Positions 9,928-18,824 of a stretch of DNA of 50,733 nt are shown here, piece after piece. The translations under genes and the position numbers were made by a program. This DNA is from Lachnospiraceae bacterium (lineage in GTDB: Bacteria; Bacillota; Clostridia; Lachnospirales; Lachnospiraceae). The number at the start of each line of letters is the position of its first letter. Position 1 is the first letter of the stretch. The stretch is taken from the NCBI GenBank assembly GCA_024680815.1, contig JAILBQ010000072.1, positions 1 to 50,733 of the forward strand, given 5' to 3'. Below the pieces are notes generated by a model. It ran no database searches, was not told the origin of the DNA, and saw nothing but the letters and a program-made list of their open reading frames with translations.

Positions 9928-9986
9928 GTTCAAAACCGAAGGTACAGGGTGCTCAAAACCGAAAGAACCGAGGAGGAGGTAATATT

Positions 9987-11267
9987 ATGAGTCAGTACAA
10001 ATTTGAAACCTTACAGCTTCATGTGGGACAGGAACAGGCAGACCCGGTTACGGATGCCCGCGCGGTTCCGATTTACCAGACAACCTCTTACGTCTTCCAT
10101 AACAGTAAGCATGCAGCCGACCGCTTCGGTCTGGCGGACGCGGGAAATATTTACGGAAGACTTACAAACACGACCCAGGACGTGCTGGAGAAAAGACTTG
10201 CGGCCCTGGAGGGCGGGAGCGCGGCTCTGGCGGTTGCTTCCGGCGCGGCAGCCATCAGCTATACCATAGAAGCCCTGGCAGCAAACGGAGGGCATGTTGT
10301 TTCCCAGAAGACAATTTACGGCGGAACCTTTAACCTTCTTTCTCATACGCTGCCGCAATACGGGATCAAAACCACTTTTGTGGATATTCATAATCTGAAG
10401 GAGGTTGAGGAGGCCATTACGGAGGACACCAGAACGATTTTCCTGGAAACCCTCGGGAATCCGAACAGTGACATTCCGGATATCGAAGGTGTTTCCGAAA
10501 TTGCCCATAAACACGGAATTCCGGTTGTGATAGACAACACCTTCGGAACACCGTACTTAATCCGTCCTTTCGAGCATGGCGCAGATATTGTTATTCATTC
10601 CGCGACAAAATTCATCGGCGGGCACGGGACAACCCTCGGAGGCATCGTTGTTGAGTCCGGAAAATTCGACTGGAAGGCAGGCGGGAAATTCCCTAATATT
10701 GCCGAGCCGAATCCGAGCTACCACGGAATATCCTTCTATGATGCTGTAGGGCCGGCGGCTTTCGTGACCTATATCCGCGCGATTCTTCTTCGCGACACCG
10801 GTGCGGCCATTTCGCCTTTCAATGCCTTCCTGCTTTTACAGGGGGTGGAAACTCTTTCCTTAAGACTTGAAAGACATGCCGAAAATACGGCGAAGGTGGT
10901 GGAGTTTTTAAGCAGACATCCGAAGGTGGAGAAGGTGAATCATCCCTCGCTTCCGGAGCATCCCGATCATAAGCTCTATGAGAGGTATTTCCCGAAGGGC
11001 GGCGGCTCGATCTTTACCTTTGATATAAAGGGCGGACAGGAGGAGGCCTGGAAATTCATTGATAATCTTGAAATTTTCTCCCTCCTTGCCAATGTGGCGG
11101 ACGTTAAGAGCCTTGTTATTCATCCTGCGTCCACAACCCATTCGCAGCTTTCAACCGAAGAGCTTCTGGATCAGGGAATCAAACCGAATACAATCCGGCT
11201 TTCCATCGGAACGGAGCATATAGACGATATTATCGGCGACCTTGAAAAAGGGTTTGCGGCTATATGA
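9987..11267 (+). CDS. metY: O-acetylhomoserine aminocarboxypropyltransferase (sulfhydrylase)
   Basis: The enzyme makes homocysteine from O-acetylhomoserine and sulfide, with PLP. The start chosen is ATG 9987, behind a textbook AGGAGGAGGT site; the frame is open further upstream, but that part is leader sequence. The 426-residue protein has the Cys/Met-metabolism PLP fold: TYQTTSYVF-like N-terminus (IYQTTSYVF), a GGSAALAVASGAAA cofactor loop, and Lys208 in HSATKFIGGHG. The C-terminal SIGTEHIDDI is typical of the sulfhydrylase group. It lies upstream of cysK in the same direction. Confidence 0.94.
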   Translation: MSQYKFETLQLHVGQEQADPVTDARAVPIYQTTSYVFHNSKHAADRFGLADAGNIYGRLTNTTQDVLEKRLAALEGGSAALAVASGAAAISYTIEALAANGGHVVSQKTIYGGTFNLLSHTLPQYGIKTTFVDIHNLKEVEEAITEDTRTIFLETLGNPNSDIPDIEGVSEIAHKHGIPVVIDNTFGTPYLIRPFEHGADIVIHSATKFIGGHGTTLGGIVVESGKFDWKAGGKFPNIAEPNPSYHGISFYDAVGPAAFVTYIRAILLRDTGAAISPFNAFLLLQGVETLSLRLERHAENTAKVVEFLSRHPKVEKVNHPSLPEHPDHKLYERYFPKGGGSIFTFDIKGGQEEAWKFIDNLEIFSLLANVADVKSLVIHPASTTHSQLSTEELLDQGIKPNTIRLSIGTEHIDDIIGDLEKGFAAI

Positions 11268-11314
11268 TGATACAAACGCCAAAAGGCAGGCTGTAATTTT
11301 ATAAAAATAAAAAG

Positions 11315-11320
11315 TATAAT
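11315..11320 (+). promoter_or_regulatory. Possible -10 box before cysK
   Basis: A perfect TATAAT lies 22 bases before the cysK start in an A/T-rich gap. No good -35 is seen at 17 bases, so cysK may instead be read through from metY. Confidence 0.3.
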
Positions 11321-11341
11321 AAAAAATAAGGAGGATTGGTC

Positions 11342-12274
11342 ATGGCTAACATTTACAAAGGAACTCTGGGACTTGTGGGAAAAACACCCCTTGTTGAGGT
11401 GGTTAATATCGAGAAGGAGCTTTCGCTTGATGCTACGGTTCTTGTGAAGCTGGAATATTTCAATCCGGCGGGAAGCGTTAAGGACCGTATCGCCAAGGCG
11501 ATGATCGAGGACGCGGAGGAGAAGGGACTTTTGAAGGAGGGTTCGGTCATTATCGAACCCACCAGCGGAAATACCGGAATCGGCCTTGCTTCCATCGCCG
11601 CGTCCAAGGGCTATCGGATTATTCTTACGATGCCGGAAACCATGAGCGTGGAGCGCAGAAGCATTCTTAAAAACTACGGCGCCGAGATAGTGCTGACCGA
11701 AGGGGCAAAGGGAATGAAGGGAGCCATAGCGAAGGCCGAGGAGCTCTCGAAGGAGATTCCCGAGAGCTTCATTCCGGGACAGTTTGTCAATCCCGCCAAC
11801 CCTGCGATTCACAGATCTACAACCGGGCCTGAAATCTGGGAAGACACTGACGGCAAGGTGGATATTTTCATTGCAGGAGTCGGCACCGGCGGCACAGTTA
11901 CCGGTGTGGGCGAATATCTGAAGGAGCAGAAGAGCGACGTTAAGATCGTGGCCCTTGAACCCGAGGATTCTCCGGTGCTTTCCGAGGGGAGAGCGGGAGC
12001 TCACAAGATTCAGGGAATCGGAGCGGGCTTTGTGCCTGACGTGCTTAATACGAAGATTTACGATGAGGTCTTCAGGGCTTCGAACAAGGATGCCTTTGAA
12101 ACCGCAAAGCTTCTCGCAAGAAAAGAAGGCATTTCCGTGGGTATTTCCTCCGGGGCCGCTCTTTTCGGAGCACTTGAGTACGCAAAGAAGCCGGAAAACA
12201 AGGGAAAGGTCATCGTGGCCCTGCTTCCGGACAGCGGAGACAGGTACTATTCAACCGCGTTGTTTACGGAGTAA
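11342..12274 (+). CDS. cysK: Cysteine synthase A (O-acetylserine sulfhydrylase)
   Basis: CysK joins O-acetylserine and sulfide into cysteine. The start is ATG 11342, seven bases after AAGGAGG; the frame extends six bases upstream to a TTG that would fall against the Shine-Dalgarno. The 310-residue protein shows PLP Lys47 in NPAGSVKDR, the substrate loop EPTSGNTGIG, the glycine-rich phosphate loop GTGGTVTG, and the C-terminal PDSGDRYYST. These residues are typical of CysK and exclude cystathionine beta-synthase or serine dehydratase. With metY it forms a sulfide-assimilation pair. Confidence 0.96.
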   Translation: MANIYKGTLGLVGKTPLVEVVNIEKELSLDATVLVKLEYFNPAGSVKDRIAKAMIEDAEEKGLLKEGSVIIEPTSGNTGIGLASIAASKGYRIILTMPETMSVERRSILKNYGAEIVLTEGAKGMKGAIAKAEELSKEIPESFIPGQFVNPANPAIHRSTTGPEIWEDTDGKVDIFIAGVGTGGTVTGVGEYLKEQKSDVKIVALEPEDSPVLSEGRAGAHKIQGIGAGFVPDVLNTKIYDEVFRASNKDAFETAKLLARKEGISVGISSGAALFGALEYAKKPENKGKVIVALLPDSGDRYYSTALFTE

Positions 12275-12311
12275 CAGGTATTCAATGAGTTAACACAGGG
12301 GGATATAATAT

Positions 12312-12342
12312 ACGGCCCGGGGGCGGAATGCTTCCGGGCCGT
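12312..12342 (+). terminator. GC-rich terminator-like hairpin after cysK
   Basis: ACGGCCCGG (12312-12320) pairs with CCGGGCCGT (12334-12342). The following ATGCTGTTTT is only a modest U-tract, so termination may be partial. Confidence 0.65.
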
Positions 12343-12364
12343 ATGCTGTTTTGAGCAAAAGCTC

Positions 12365-12497
12365 TTGCAACAATTGAAATTATCACGTATAAAGAGTATG
12401 GAAAACATACCGGTGAGAAACGCCCGGCGGGCGGTTTGTTCTGATCACCGGGTGCATCAGCATCCCGTAAAGGAAGCGGGACGCAGGAAGGGAGTAC
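12365..12497 (+). promoter_or_regulatory. patB promoter and structured ~100-base leader
   Basis: -35 TTGCAA (12365-12370), a 17-base spacer, and -10 TATAAA (12388-12393) form a good promoter. The leader is GC-rich and foldable: ACCGGTGA pairs with TCACCGGGT around an inner AAACGCCC/GGGCGGTTT hairpin, and a TCCCG/CGGGA hairpin lies close to the start codon. It matches no riboswitch class that I recognise. Confidence 0.5.
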
Positions 12498-13667
12498 ATG
12501 AATACAAAATTTGATTTTGACGAGCTTATTGACCGCCATACTCCGGGGGATATTAAATATCAGCCGGTATCCGGCAGGGAGGACGTCATTCCCATGTGGA
12601 TTGCCGACATGGATTTCAGGGCACCCGCAGAAGTGCTTAAGGCCCTGAGAGAAACTGCGGAGCATGGTGTTTTCGGTTATAACGAGACTGATGAGGTTTA
12701 CGACGAAGCTCTTACCTCCTGGTATTTAAAAAGACAGGGCTGGGAAATAAATCCGGAGCATATTCTGAAAATGCCTGGGGTGATGTTTGCCATAGCCCAG
12801 GCCATCCGCGCTCTGACACAGCCCGGGGACGCCATCCTTATCTGCCAGCCCGTTTACCACCCCTTCGAAAGAATAGTGCGTGACAATGACAGAACCCTCG
12901 TGGTGTCTGAACTCGTGCTTTCGGGCGGAAGGTATGAGGTGGATTTCGAGGATGTCGAAAAAAGAATTGCAGACTCTGGCGTGAAGATGCTGCTGTTCTG
13001 CTCTCCGCATAATCCCGTGGGCCGTGTATGGGACAGGGAGGAGCTTTTAAAAATCGCTGAAATATGCTTAAAACACGATGTGTGGCTGGTTTCCGACGAG
13101 ATTCATTCCGATTTTATTTATCCCGGAAAAGCCCATATTCCGATGGCCTCTCTTTCGGAGGAGATTGCCGAAAGGTGCATAACCGCTCTGGCTCCTTCCA
13201 AAACCTTTAATATTGCGGGTTTGCAGGCTGCGAATATTGTGATAAAAAACACTTCGGCCCGAAAGAAAATTTACTGCGCCTATCTTGCCACCGGCTACAG
13301 CGAATTAAACAACATGGCCATTGCCGCGGCGCGGGCAGCCTATCTTTACGGAGAGGAATGGCTGGATGCCCTCCTTCCCTATCTGGCGGAAAATATCTCT
13401 TATGTCAGGGATTTCTCCGGGGAAACAAAAGGACGGATAAAGCTTATCGAACCGGAGGGCACCTACCTTTTATGGCTGGATTGCAGGGAACTGGGGCTTA
13501 AGGGACCGGAGCTTGAAGACTTTTTCCTGAAAAAAGCGGGAGTGAGGCTAAACAACGGAGCGATCTTCGGAAAAGGCGGAGAGGGTTTCATGAGAATGAA
13601 TATAGCCACGCAGGGAAGTGTGGTCAGGAAAGCGTTAAACAGAATCGGGAAAGCACTTGAACGGTAA
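12498..13667 (+). CDS. patB: PatB/MalY-type PLP C-S lyase or aminotransferase
   Basis: This 389-residue fold-I PLP enzyme belongs to the MalY/PatB group, whose members cleave cystathionine or cysteine-like C-S bonds and can act as aminotransferases. The family signature is strong: an N-terminal DVIPMWIADMDF segment, the HNPVGRVWDREEL segment, the VSDEIHSD motif carrying the cofactor Asp, and PLP Lys235 in APSKTFNIAGLQ. It has its own promoter but sits beside metY and cysK, which supports a beta-lyase role in methionine/cysteine interconversion. It ends at 13667, just before mnmA. Confidence 0.87.
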   Translation: MNTKFDFDELIDRHTPGDIKYQPVSGREDVIPMWIADMDFRAPAEVLKALRETAEHGVFGYNETDEVYDEALTSWYLKRQGWEINPEHILKMPGVMFAIAQAIRALTQPGDAILICQPVYHPFERIVRDNDRTLVVSELVLSGGRYEVDFEDVEKRIADSGVKMLLFCSPHNPVGRVWDREELLKIAEICLKHDVWLVSDEIHSDFIYPGKAHIPMASLSEEIAERCITALAPSKTFNIAGLQAANIVIKNTSARKKIYCAYLATGYSELNNMAIAAARAAYLYGEEWLDALLPYLAENISYVRDFSGETKGRIKLIEPEGTYLLWLDCRELGLKGPELEDFFLKKAGVRLNNGAIFGKGGEGFMRMNIATQGSVVRKALNRIGKALER

Positions 13668-13674
13668 TAATTGC

Positions 13675-14787
13675 ATGGATAATAATAAAAACGGGGCGCT
13701 TATAGCCATGAGCGGCGGAGTTGACAGCTCCGTCGCGGCATATCTTATGAAAGCGGAGGGCTATCGCTGCATGGGTACAACGATGCGCCTCTACGAAAAT
13801 AATGATGCCCTCTTCAGGGAAAATAACACCTGCTGTTCAAGGAGAGATTTCCACGACGCCTGTGAAGTGGCCCTGAAGCTGGGTATCCACTATGAGGTGC
13901 TGGATCTTACCAGGGATTTTAAGGAGTGCGTCATAGACAAATTTATCCGTACCTATGAAGAGGGAGGAGTACCCAATCCCTGTGTGGATTGCAACCGTTA
14001 TATAAAATTCGGCCGGCTTTTTGATTTTGCGGACAGGAACGGTTTATGGTATGTCGTAACGGGACATTATGCCAGGATCGGCTTTGATCCCGATTCAGAC
14101 AGATATTTTTTGAAAAAAGCGCGATATCTGGAAAAGGATCAGAGTTATGTTTTGTATATGCTGACCCAGAAGGAGCTTGCGCGGCTGAAGCTTCCGCTGG
14201 GAGAGCTTAAGAAGGAGGAAACCAGAAAAATCGCTGAGGAACAGGGCTTCTGCAACGCGGAAAAGCATGACAGCCAGGATATCTGCTTTGTTCCGGACGG
14301 AGACTATGCCGCGTTTATGGAAAAGGCTTCCGGAAAGAAGTATCCTGACGGGCAGATAAAGGATGAGTCGGGTAATGTTCTGGGTATTCATCACGGAGCC
14401 GTGCGCTATACCACCGGTCAGAGAAGGGGACTGGGAATTGCTTCCGAAAAGCGGCTGTATGTGACCGGAAAGGATATGGAGAGCAATACGGTGTACTTAG
14501 GTCCCGAGTCCGCGCTTTATTCCGACACGCTTTATGCTTCGGAGGTCAACTGGATTTCCGGAGAGGTGCCAAAGGAGCCCTTAAGGGTCAGGGCAAGGGT
14601 GCGGTACCGGCAGGAGGAAAAGCCTGCCACCGTATTTCCTGAGGGGCCGGACAGGCTGATGCTTAAATTTGACGAGCCGTTAAGAGCCATCACGGCGGGA
14701 CAGGCGGCCGTGCTATACGACGCGGAGGACGGGGACACGGTTCTGGGAGGCGGCACCATAGCAGCAGACTTGAATTATAACGGATGA
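13675..14787 (+). CDS. mnmA: tRNA-specific 2-thiouridylase
   Basis: MnmA adds sulfur to U34 of Lys, Glu and Gln tRNAs. From ATG 13675 it is 370 residues. It has the PP-loop MSGGVDSSVAAY, the catalytic Cys103 in NPCVDCN, the second catalytic Cys204 in DSQDICF, the VVTGHYARI motif and the RYTTGQRRGLGI segment of the central domain. A beta-barrel C-terminal domain follows. The ATG has no clear Shine-Dalgarno; an in-frame TTG at 13657, with GGGA upstream and overlapping patB, is an alternative start. The location beside sulfur genes fits its need for a persulfide donor. Confidence 0.94.
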   Translation: MDNNKNGALIAMSGGVDSSVAAYLMKAEGYRCMGTTMRLYENNDALFRENNTCCSRRDFHDACEVALKLGIHYEVLDLTRDFKECVIDKFIRTYEEGGVPNPCVDCNRYIKFGRLFDFADRNGLWYVVTGHYARIGFDPDSDRYFLKKARYLEKDQSYVLYMLTQKELARLKLPLGELKKEETRKIAEEQGFCNAEKHDSQDICFVPDGDYAAFMEKASGKKYPDGQIKDESGNVLGIHHGAVRYTTGQRRGLGIASEKRLYVTGKDMESNTVYLGPESALYSDTLYASEVNWISGEVPKEPLRVRARVRYRQEEKPATVFPEGPDRLMLKFDEPLRAITAGQAAVLYDAEDGDTVLGGGTIAADLNYNG

Positions 14788-14798
14788 GTTTTTATAAT
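14770..14798 (+). promoter_or_regulatory. Promoter for the STAS-kinase gene
   Basis: TTGAAT (14770-14775), a 17-base spacer and a perfect TATAAT (14793-14798) overlap the 3' end of mnmA, 44 bases before the next start codon. Confidence 0.6.
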
Positions 14799-14841
14799 GT
14801 AGTTAAAGTATTTTCCAGGGGGATGAAAGGCGGTTAAGGAA

Positions 14842-15939
14842 ATGAAGAATGAATTTAAGGACGGGGCGCTCACCTTTTATCTGGAGGGGCGCATCGATTC
14901 AAACAATGTTTCCGAGGTGGAAACGGAGCTGGAGAATGAGATTTCCATCTATGACAATATTGATATCGCCTTTGACGCGGGGAGACTGGAATATGTTTCC
15001 AGCGCGGGGCTGCGGGCCTTTCTGAAGATTAAAAAGAAGCATAAGACCCAGATACGCATCACTAACGTTTCGGATGCGGTGTTTGACATTCTGGACGTTA
15101 CCGGATTTACCGATATCTTCGAGGTGGAAAGAAAGATGAGGCAGATTTCCGTAAGAGGCTGCGAACGTATAAGTTCGGCTCTGAACGGAGAAATATTCCA
15201 GCTTTCCGAGGACGAGATGATCAAGGTTTACGGTGCGGACATTCCTCTTTCGGATGTCCGTAAGGAGAGGCAGTATGCCCAGACCGCCATGGCTTTCGGG
15301 GTTCCGACCCTTATTCCCTATGATGTGGTGAAGTGCGAACAGGGCTACGGAATTGTTTATGAAAAAGCGGAGATGACCTCTCTTGCCTATCTGATAAGCC
15401 ACGAGCCCGACAGGCTTCCGGAATATGCCGCCCTTCTTGCGGGAACCCTTAAGGAGCTGCACGAAACGGAAATTCCGGCGGGCAAGCTTCCCGATATCAA
15501 GGAAAGATACCGGGGATGGATCAGCGAGATTGACGATCCTTCCGACAGCAAGGCCGCGGTGTTTTCAAATCTTATCGCGTCAATACCCGACAGCGATAAA
15601 TATGTACACGGGGATATTAACTTAAACAGTGTCATGGTTAAGGGCGATGAGGTGCTGCTGTTAGATATGTCGGGAAGTGCCAGGGGCCATTCGCTTTTTG
15701 ACCTGCAGGCGCTTTTCGCCTCCCTTGTTGCCATAGAAACTACCCAGGAAGGTTATTGCCGGAAGACTTTCGGACTCACAAAGGCCTCCTGCATAAATTT
15801 CTGGAATCAGTTTTTCGCATATTACATGAAGGACAGACAGCAGGAAATCAAATCGATGAACGAGCTGCTTTTAAAATACTTTATTCTGAAGGAAAGTGTT
15901 TTAAATAAAGTTGAGGCAAAGAACAAGACGAAAAGATAA
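14842..15939 (+). CDS. STAS domain fused to an aminoglycoside-phosphotransferase-like kinase
   Basis: The first ~95 residues are a STAS (anti-sigma antagonist) domain, with the DAGRLEYVSSAGLRAFL segment that normally carries the regulatory Ser. The rest is a small-molecule-kinase fold of the APH/fructosamine-kinase type. The catalytic loop YVHGDINLNSVMV has H256, D258 and N260, and a metal-binding Asp275 lies in LLLDMSG. It resembles the TIGR02172 family of putative sensory kinases. Whether it phosphorylates its own STAS Ser, another protein or a small molecule cannot be read from sequence. It precedes a DUF2225 gene by 25 bases. Confidence 0.85.
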   Translation: MKNEFKDGALTFYLEGRIDSNNVSEVETELENEISIYDNIDIAFDAGRLEYVSSAGLRAFLKIKKKHKTQIRITNVSDAVFDILDVTGFTDIFEVERKMRQISVRGCERISSALNGEIFQLSEDEMIKVYGADIPLSDVRKERQYAQTAMAFGVPTLIPYDVVKCEQGYGIVYEKAEMTSLAYLISHEPDRLPEYAALLAGTLKELHETEIPAGKLPDIKERYRGWISEIDDPSDSKAAVFSNLIASIPDSDKYVHGDINLNSVMVKGDEVLLLDMSGSARGHSLFDLQALFASLVAIETTQEGYCRKTFGLTKASCINFWNQFFAYYMKDRQQEIKSMNELLLKYFILKESVLNKVEAKNKTKR

Positions 15940-15964
15940 TGATTATTGAACTGAGGAGAAACAG

Positions 15965-16810
15965 ATGAGAGGGAGTCTGCCGGGAAGCGGGGAAAACAGT
16001 GTGTCCGGAGGAGCTGCGGGCAGCATGATGCCGGGAAGTCCGACAGGGAGCGGATTTGGCGGCGAGTTTGAAGTGGATAATTCGGGGGAGATGGAGCTTT
16101 TGCTGGACAGATCCCATTCCTGTCCGGTCTGCGGGGCTGAGTTCACCACCAGGGTTCTCAGGGCCGGAAAAGCCGCCTCGAACGGTATGGACATGGATCT
16201 GCGTCCCAGATTTAAGAATATAGACGTGATAAAGTACTGGGTGCTCGAATGCCCGGTCTGCGGCTATGCCGATATGCAGAAGATTTTTTCACAGGTAAAT
16301 AAAAAGGAACTTCCGCTGCTTAAGGAAAACAGGGCCGGCAGGAACTCTGAAGCAGTTCCCGAGGAAGGGATCCGCAGTTACGCCGAGGCTTTCAGAAAGT
16401 ACAAGTCCGTTTTAAGATGTAATCTTATCCGTGGGGCAAAGAGCAGCAGGCGGGCGTATGCGGCGCTGTGTACGGCCTGGCTCCTGAGGGGCTGGCGCGA
16501 AAGCCTTGAAGAAGGCGGGAAAACCGTGGGAGAAAAGGATCCCATGAGTGAGAACGAGGAAAACAAGTTTTTATCCTATGCAGTCAAATTTTTCAAGGAC
16601 GCGGAGCAGAAGGAGGATTTCCCCATAAGCGATATGGGTGAGGCAACCTACGATTATCTGATGGCGGCACTGTCCTATAAGCTGGACAATCCTGCCAACG
16701 CACAGCAATATGTGTTTCGCGCGCTTCAGAACAAAGAGATAAAGACCGGCCTCAGGGTTAAGGCCGAGGACCTCCGGGATCTTCTCCGTAAAGAAAAAAA
16801 ACGGGTTTAA
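15965..16810 (+). CDS. DUF2225 protein with two CPVC zinc-binding pairs
   Basis: The 281-residue protein begins with a Gly/Ser/Pro-rich, probably disordered stretch of about 45 residues. It then has CPVC at 53-56 and CPVC at 96-99, likely one zinc site, followed by a helical TPR-like region. This matches the DUF2225 (PF09986) layout common in Clostridia. No enzymatic motif is seen. It has its own GAGGAG site and probably shares the STAS-kinase transcript. Function unknown. Confidence 0.82.
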   Translation: MRGSLPGSGENSVSGGAAGSMMPGSPTGSGFGGEFEVDNSGEMELLLDRSHSCPVCGAEFTTRVLRAGKAASNGMDMDLRPRFKNIDVIKYWVLECPVCGYADMQKIFSQVNKKELPLLKENRAGRNSEAVPEEGIRSYAEAFRKYKSVLRCNLIRGAKSSRRAYAALCTAWLLRGWRESLEEGGKTVGEKDPMSENEENKFLSYAVKFFKDAEQKEDFPISDMGEATYDYLMAALSYKLDNPANAQQYVFRALQNKEIKTGLRVKAEDLRDLLRKEKKRV

Positions 16811-16825
16811 AATACTGCGTACCTG

Positions 16826-16885
16826 TGATAGAATATGCAGGTCTTTTTATTCTTTTGATTTTTAATTTTTCTTTTTTAATTTCCC
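16826..16885 (+). terminator. Weak hairpin and T-rich region before recA
   Basis: ACCTG and CAGGT form a short stem (about 16830-16851) followed by CTTTTTATTCTTTT and further T-rich sequence. It is a plausible but weak terminator for the DUF2225 transcript. Confidence 0.35.
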
Positions 16886-16888
16886 CGC

Positions 16889-16936
16889 TTGACAGAATAA
16901 CGGATTTGTTTTAGTATGTTTACGAACAGTTGTTCG
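16889..16936 (+). promoter_or_regulatory. recA promoter with SOS (LexA) box
   Basis: TTGACA (16889-16894), a 17-base spacer and TAGTAT (16912-16917) form the promoter. Directly downstream lies a perfect LexA/DinR palindrome, CGAACAGTTGTTCG (16923-16936), placed to block transcription initiation. recA is therefore very likely SOS-induced, and recX with it. Confidence 0.9.
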
Positions 16937-16956
16937 ATTTATTAAGTGAGGTTATT

Positions 16957-18051
16957 ATGGATATTAACGAAAACAGACAGAAAGCACTGGAGGCAGCCTT
17001 GTCCCAGATTGAACGGGCCTACGGCAAGGGCGCGGTTATGAAGCTGGGTGACAGCGGCGCAAACATGAATGTGGAGACGGTTCCCACCGGCTCCTTAAGT
17101 CTCGATATCGCCCTGGGGCTCGGGGGAATTCCGAGAGGACGTATTGTGGAGATCTACGGACCGGAATCCTCCGGTAAAACCACGGTTACGCTTCATATGA
17201 TTGCCGAAGTGCAGAGGCAGGGCGGAATCGCCGGCTTTATCGATGCCGAACACGCCCTTGATCCCGCGTATGCGAAAAATATCGGAGTGGATATCGACAA
17301 TCTCTATATTTCCCAGCCGGATTCGGGGGAACAGGCTCTGGAAATCACGGAAACCATGGTCCGCTCCGGCGCCGTGGATATCGTGGTTGTGGACTCGGTG
17401 GCGGCACTGGTGCCGAAGGCCGAAATTGACGGGGAGATGGGCGACTCCCATGTGGGACTCCAGGCAAGGCTGATGTCCCAGGCTTTAAGAAAGCTCACGG
17501 CCGTAATAAGCCGTTCCAATTGCATAGTGGTCTTTATAAACCAGCTCCGTGAAAAGGTCGGAGTCATGTTCGGAAATCCGGAGACCACCACCGGCGGGCG
17601 GGCGCTGAAGTTCTATTCCTCGGTGCGTCTCGATGTTCGCAGGATTGATAAAATCACCCAGGGAGGAGAGGTTATAGGAAACAGAACCAGGGTCAAGGTT
17701 GTCAAGAACAAGATCGCCCCTCCTTTCAAGGAAGCTGAGTTTGACATCATGTTCGGCACCGGGATTTCCACGGTGGGAGACATTCTGGATCTGGCTTCGA
17801 ACTGCAATGTGATTGTTAAAAGCGGCGCATGGTTTTCCTATAACGGGGAGAAGATCGGCCAGGGAAGGGAAAATGCCAAGCAGTTTCTTCAGGAGCACAA
17901 AGACATCTGCGACGAGGTTGAAAAAAAAGTGCGTATTCATTACGGACTGATTTCCGATGGAGAGGGGAAGGAAACCTCCGCGGAAACAGATACATCCGGA
18001 ATCGCGCCTAAAGACGAAGTCCCGCAGACCTCCGCAAAAGCAAAGAAGTAA
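16957..18051 (+). CDS. recA: Recombinase RecA
   Basis: RecA forms filaments on single-stranded DNA, drives strand exchange and triggers LexA cleavage. The start is ATG 16957 behind GTGAGG; upstream in-frame codons lie inside the SOS operator region and are rejected. The 364-residue protein has Walker A GPESSGKT (68-75), the Walker B region VVVDSVAAL, the L2 DNA-binding loop [15 protein letters not shown] and the C-terminal KKVRIHYGL segment. The acidic C-terminal tail is extended and Thr/Ser-rich. recX follows by six bases. Confidence 0.98.
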   Translation: MDINENRQKALEAALSQIERAYGKGAVMKLGDSGANMNVETVPTGSLSLDIALGLGGIPRGRIVEIYGPESSGKTTVTLHMIAEVQRQGGIAGFIDAEHALDPAYAKNIGVDIDNLYISQPDSGEQALEITETMVRSGAVDIVVVDSVAALVPKAEIDGEMGDSHVGLQARLMSQALRKLTAVISRSNCIVVFINQLREKVGVMFGNPETTTGGRALKFYSSVRLDVRRIDKITQGGEVIGNRTRVKVVKNKIAPPFKEAEFDIMFGTGISTVGDILDLASNCNVIVKSGAWFSYNGEKIGQGRENAKQFLQEHKDICDEVEKKVRIHYGLISDGEGKETSAETDTSGIAPKDEVPQTSAKAKK

Positions 18052-18057
18052 AGAGCT

Positions 18058-18684
18058 ATGATTATTACCGAGCTGCGGCCCAATGGCAGGGGAAAGCGCC
18101 TTGTGTTCCTTGACGGAGAGGCTGCCTTCTGCCTTACGGCTTCAGAAACGGAAGAATACGGACTCTCGGAGGGAGCTGATCTCTCCGGGAGTCTTTATGA
18201 ATTGCTATTAAAGGAAGTGCTCTATAAGCGTTGTAAAAGCAGGGTGCTGCATCTTCTGGATCGCGCGGACCGTACCGAAAGTGAGATACGGAAACGGCTT
18301 TCGGAGGAGTATTATCCCGAAAGCGTGATAGATGCCACGGTGGAGGCGGCAAAAAACGGGCGTTATCTTGATGATGAAAGGTACGCGAACCAGTATGTTT
18401 ATGAAAAATCCAGGAGGAAGAGCCGCCGTATGATCCGCGCGGAGCTTGAAAGCAAAGGGCTTGACCGGGAGCTTATAGACAAGGCCCTGTCGGAGATTCC
18501 GGAGGAAGAAGAGGAGGCGGTTATCGAGCGGGAGCTTTTGAAAAAAACCGGAGGAAGGCTGTCGGAGGATTATAACGAAAAGCAAAAGCTTCTTGCCGCC
18601 CTTTCCCGGAAAGGGTTTGAGCCGGGCCGCTGTGTTAAAGTATATGAAAGGCTGCTGGAGAGGGGCGCCGAAACAGATCTTTAA
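18058..18684 (+). CDS. recX: RecA regulator RecX
   Basis: RecX binds the RecA filament groove and limits its activity. The 208-residue protein has the typical tandem three-helix repeats, seen in LLDRADRTESEIRKRL, in the YLDDERYANQYV segment that is the family hallmark, and in LLAALSRKGFEPG near the C-terminus. It follows recA by six bases and should share its SOS control. Confidence 0.93.
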   Translation: MIITELRPNGRGKRLVFLDGEAAFCLTASETEEYGLSEGADLSGSLYELLLKEVLYKRCKSRVLHLLDRADRTESEIRKRLSEEYYPESVIDATVEAAKNGRYLDDERYANQYVYEKSRRKSRRMIRAELESKGLDRELIDKALSEIPEEEEEAVIERELLKKTGGRLSEDYNEKQKLLAALSRKGFEPGRCVKVYERLLERGAETDL

Positions 18685-18694
18685 GAGGCAAAAC

Positions 18695-18824
18695 TTGACA
18701 TAACATGGTAAATCCTTTATTATTGATAAGTTGAATACTGTGTATTTTTATGCGGTTATTGTCCAGCCGCATTATAATCATAGTTAATTCAAAATAAATT
18801 TCATAAGGAGGTGCTCCTGCACGG
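18695..18824 (+). promoter_or_regulatory. rny promoter and leader with self-complementary Shine-Dalgarno
   Basis: TTGACA (18695-18700), a 17-base spacer and TATTAT (18718-18723) form a promoter. The leader of about 95 bases contains an ATGCGG/CCGCAT hairpin (around 18749-18772). The Shine-Dalgarno itself sits in AGGAG-GTG-CTCCT (18806-18818), which can fold back and hide the site seven bases before the ATG. Confidence 0.7.
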
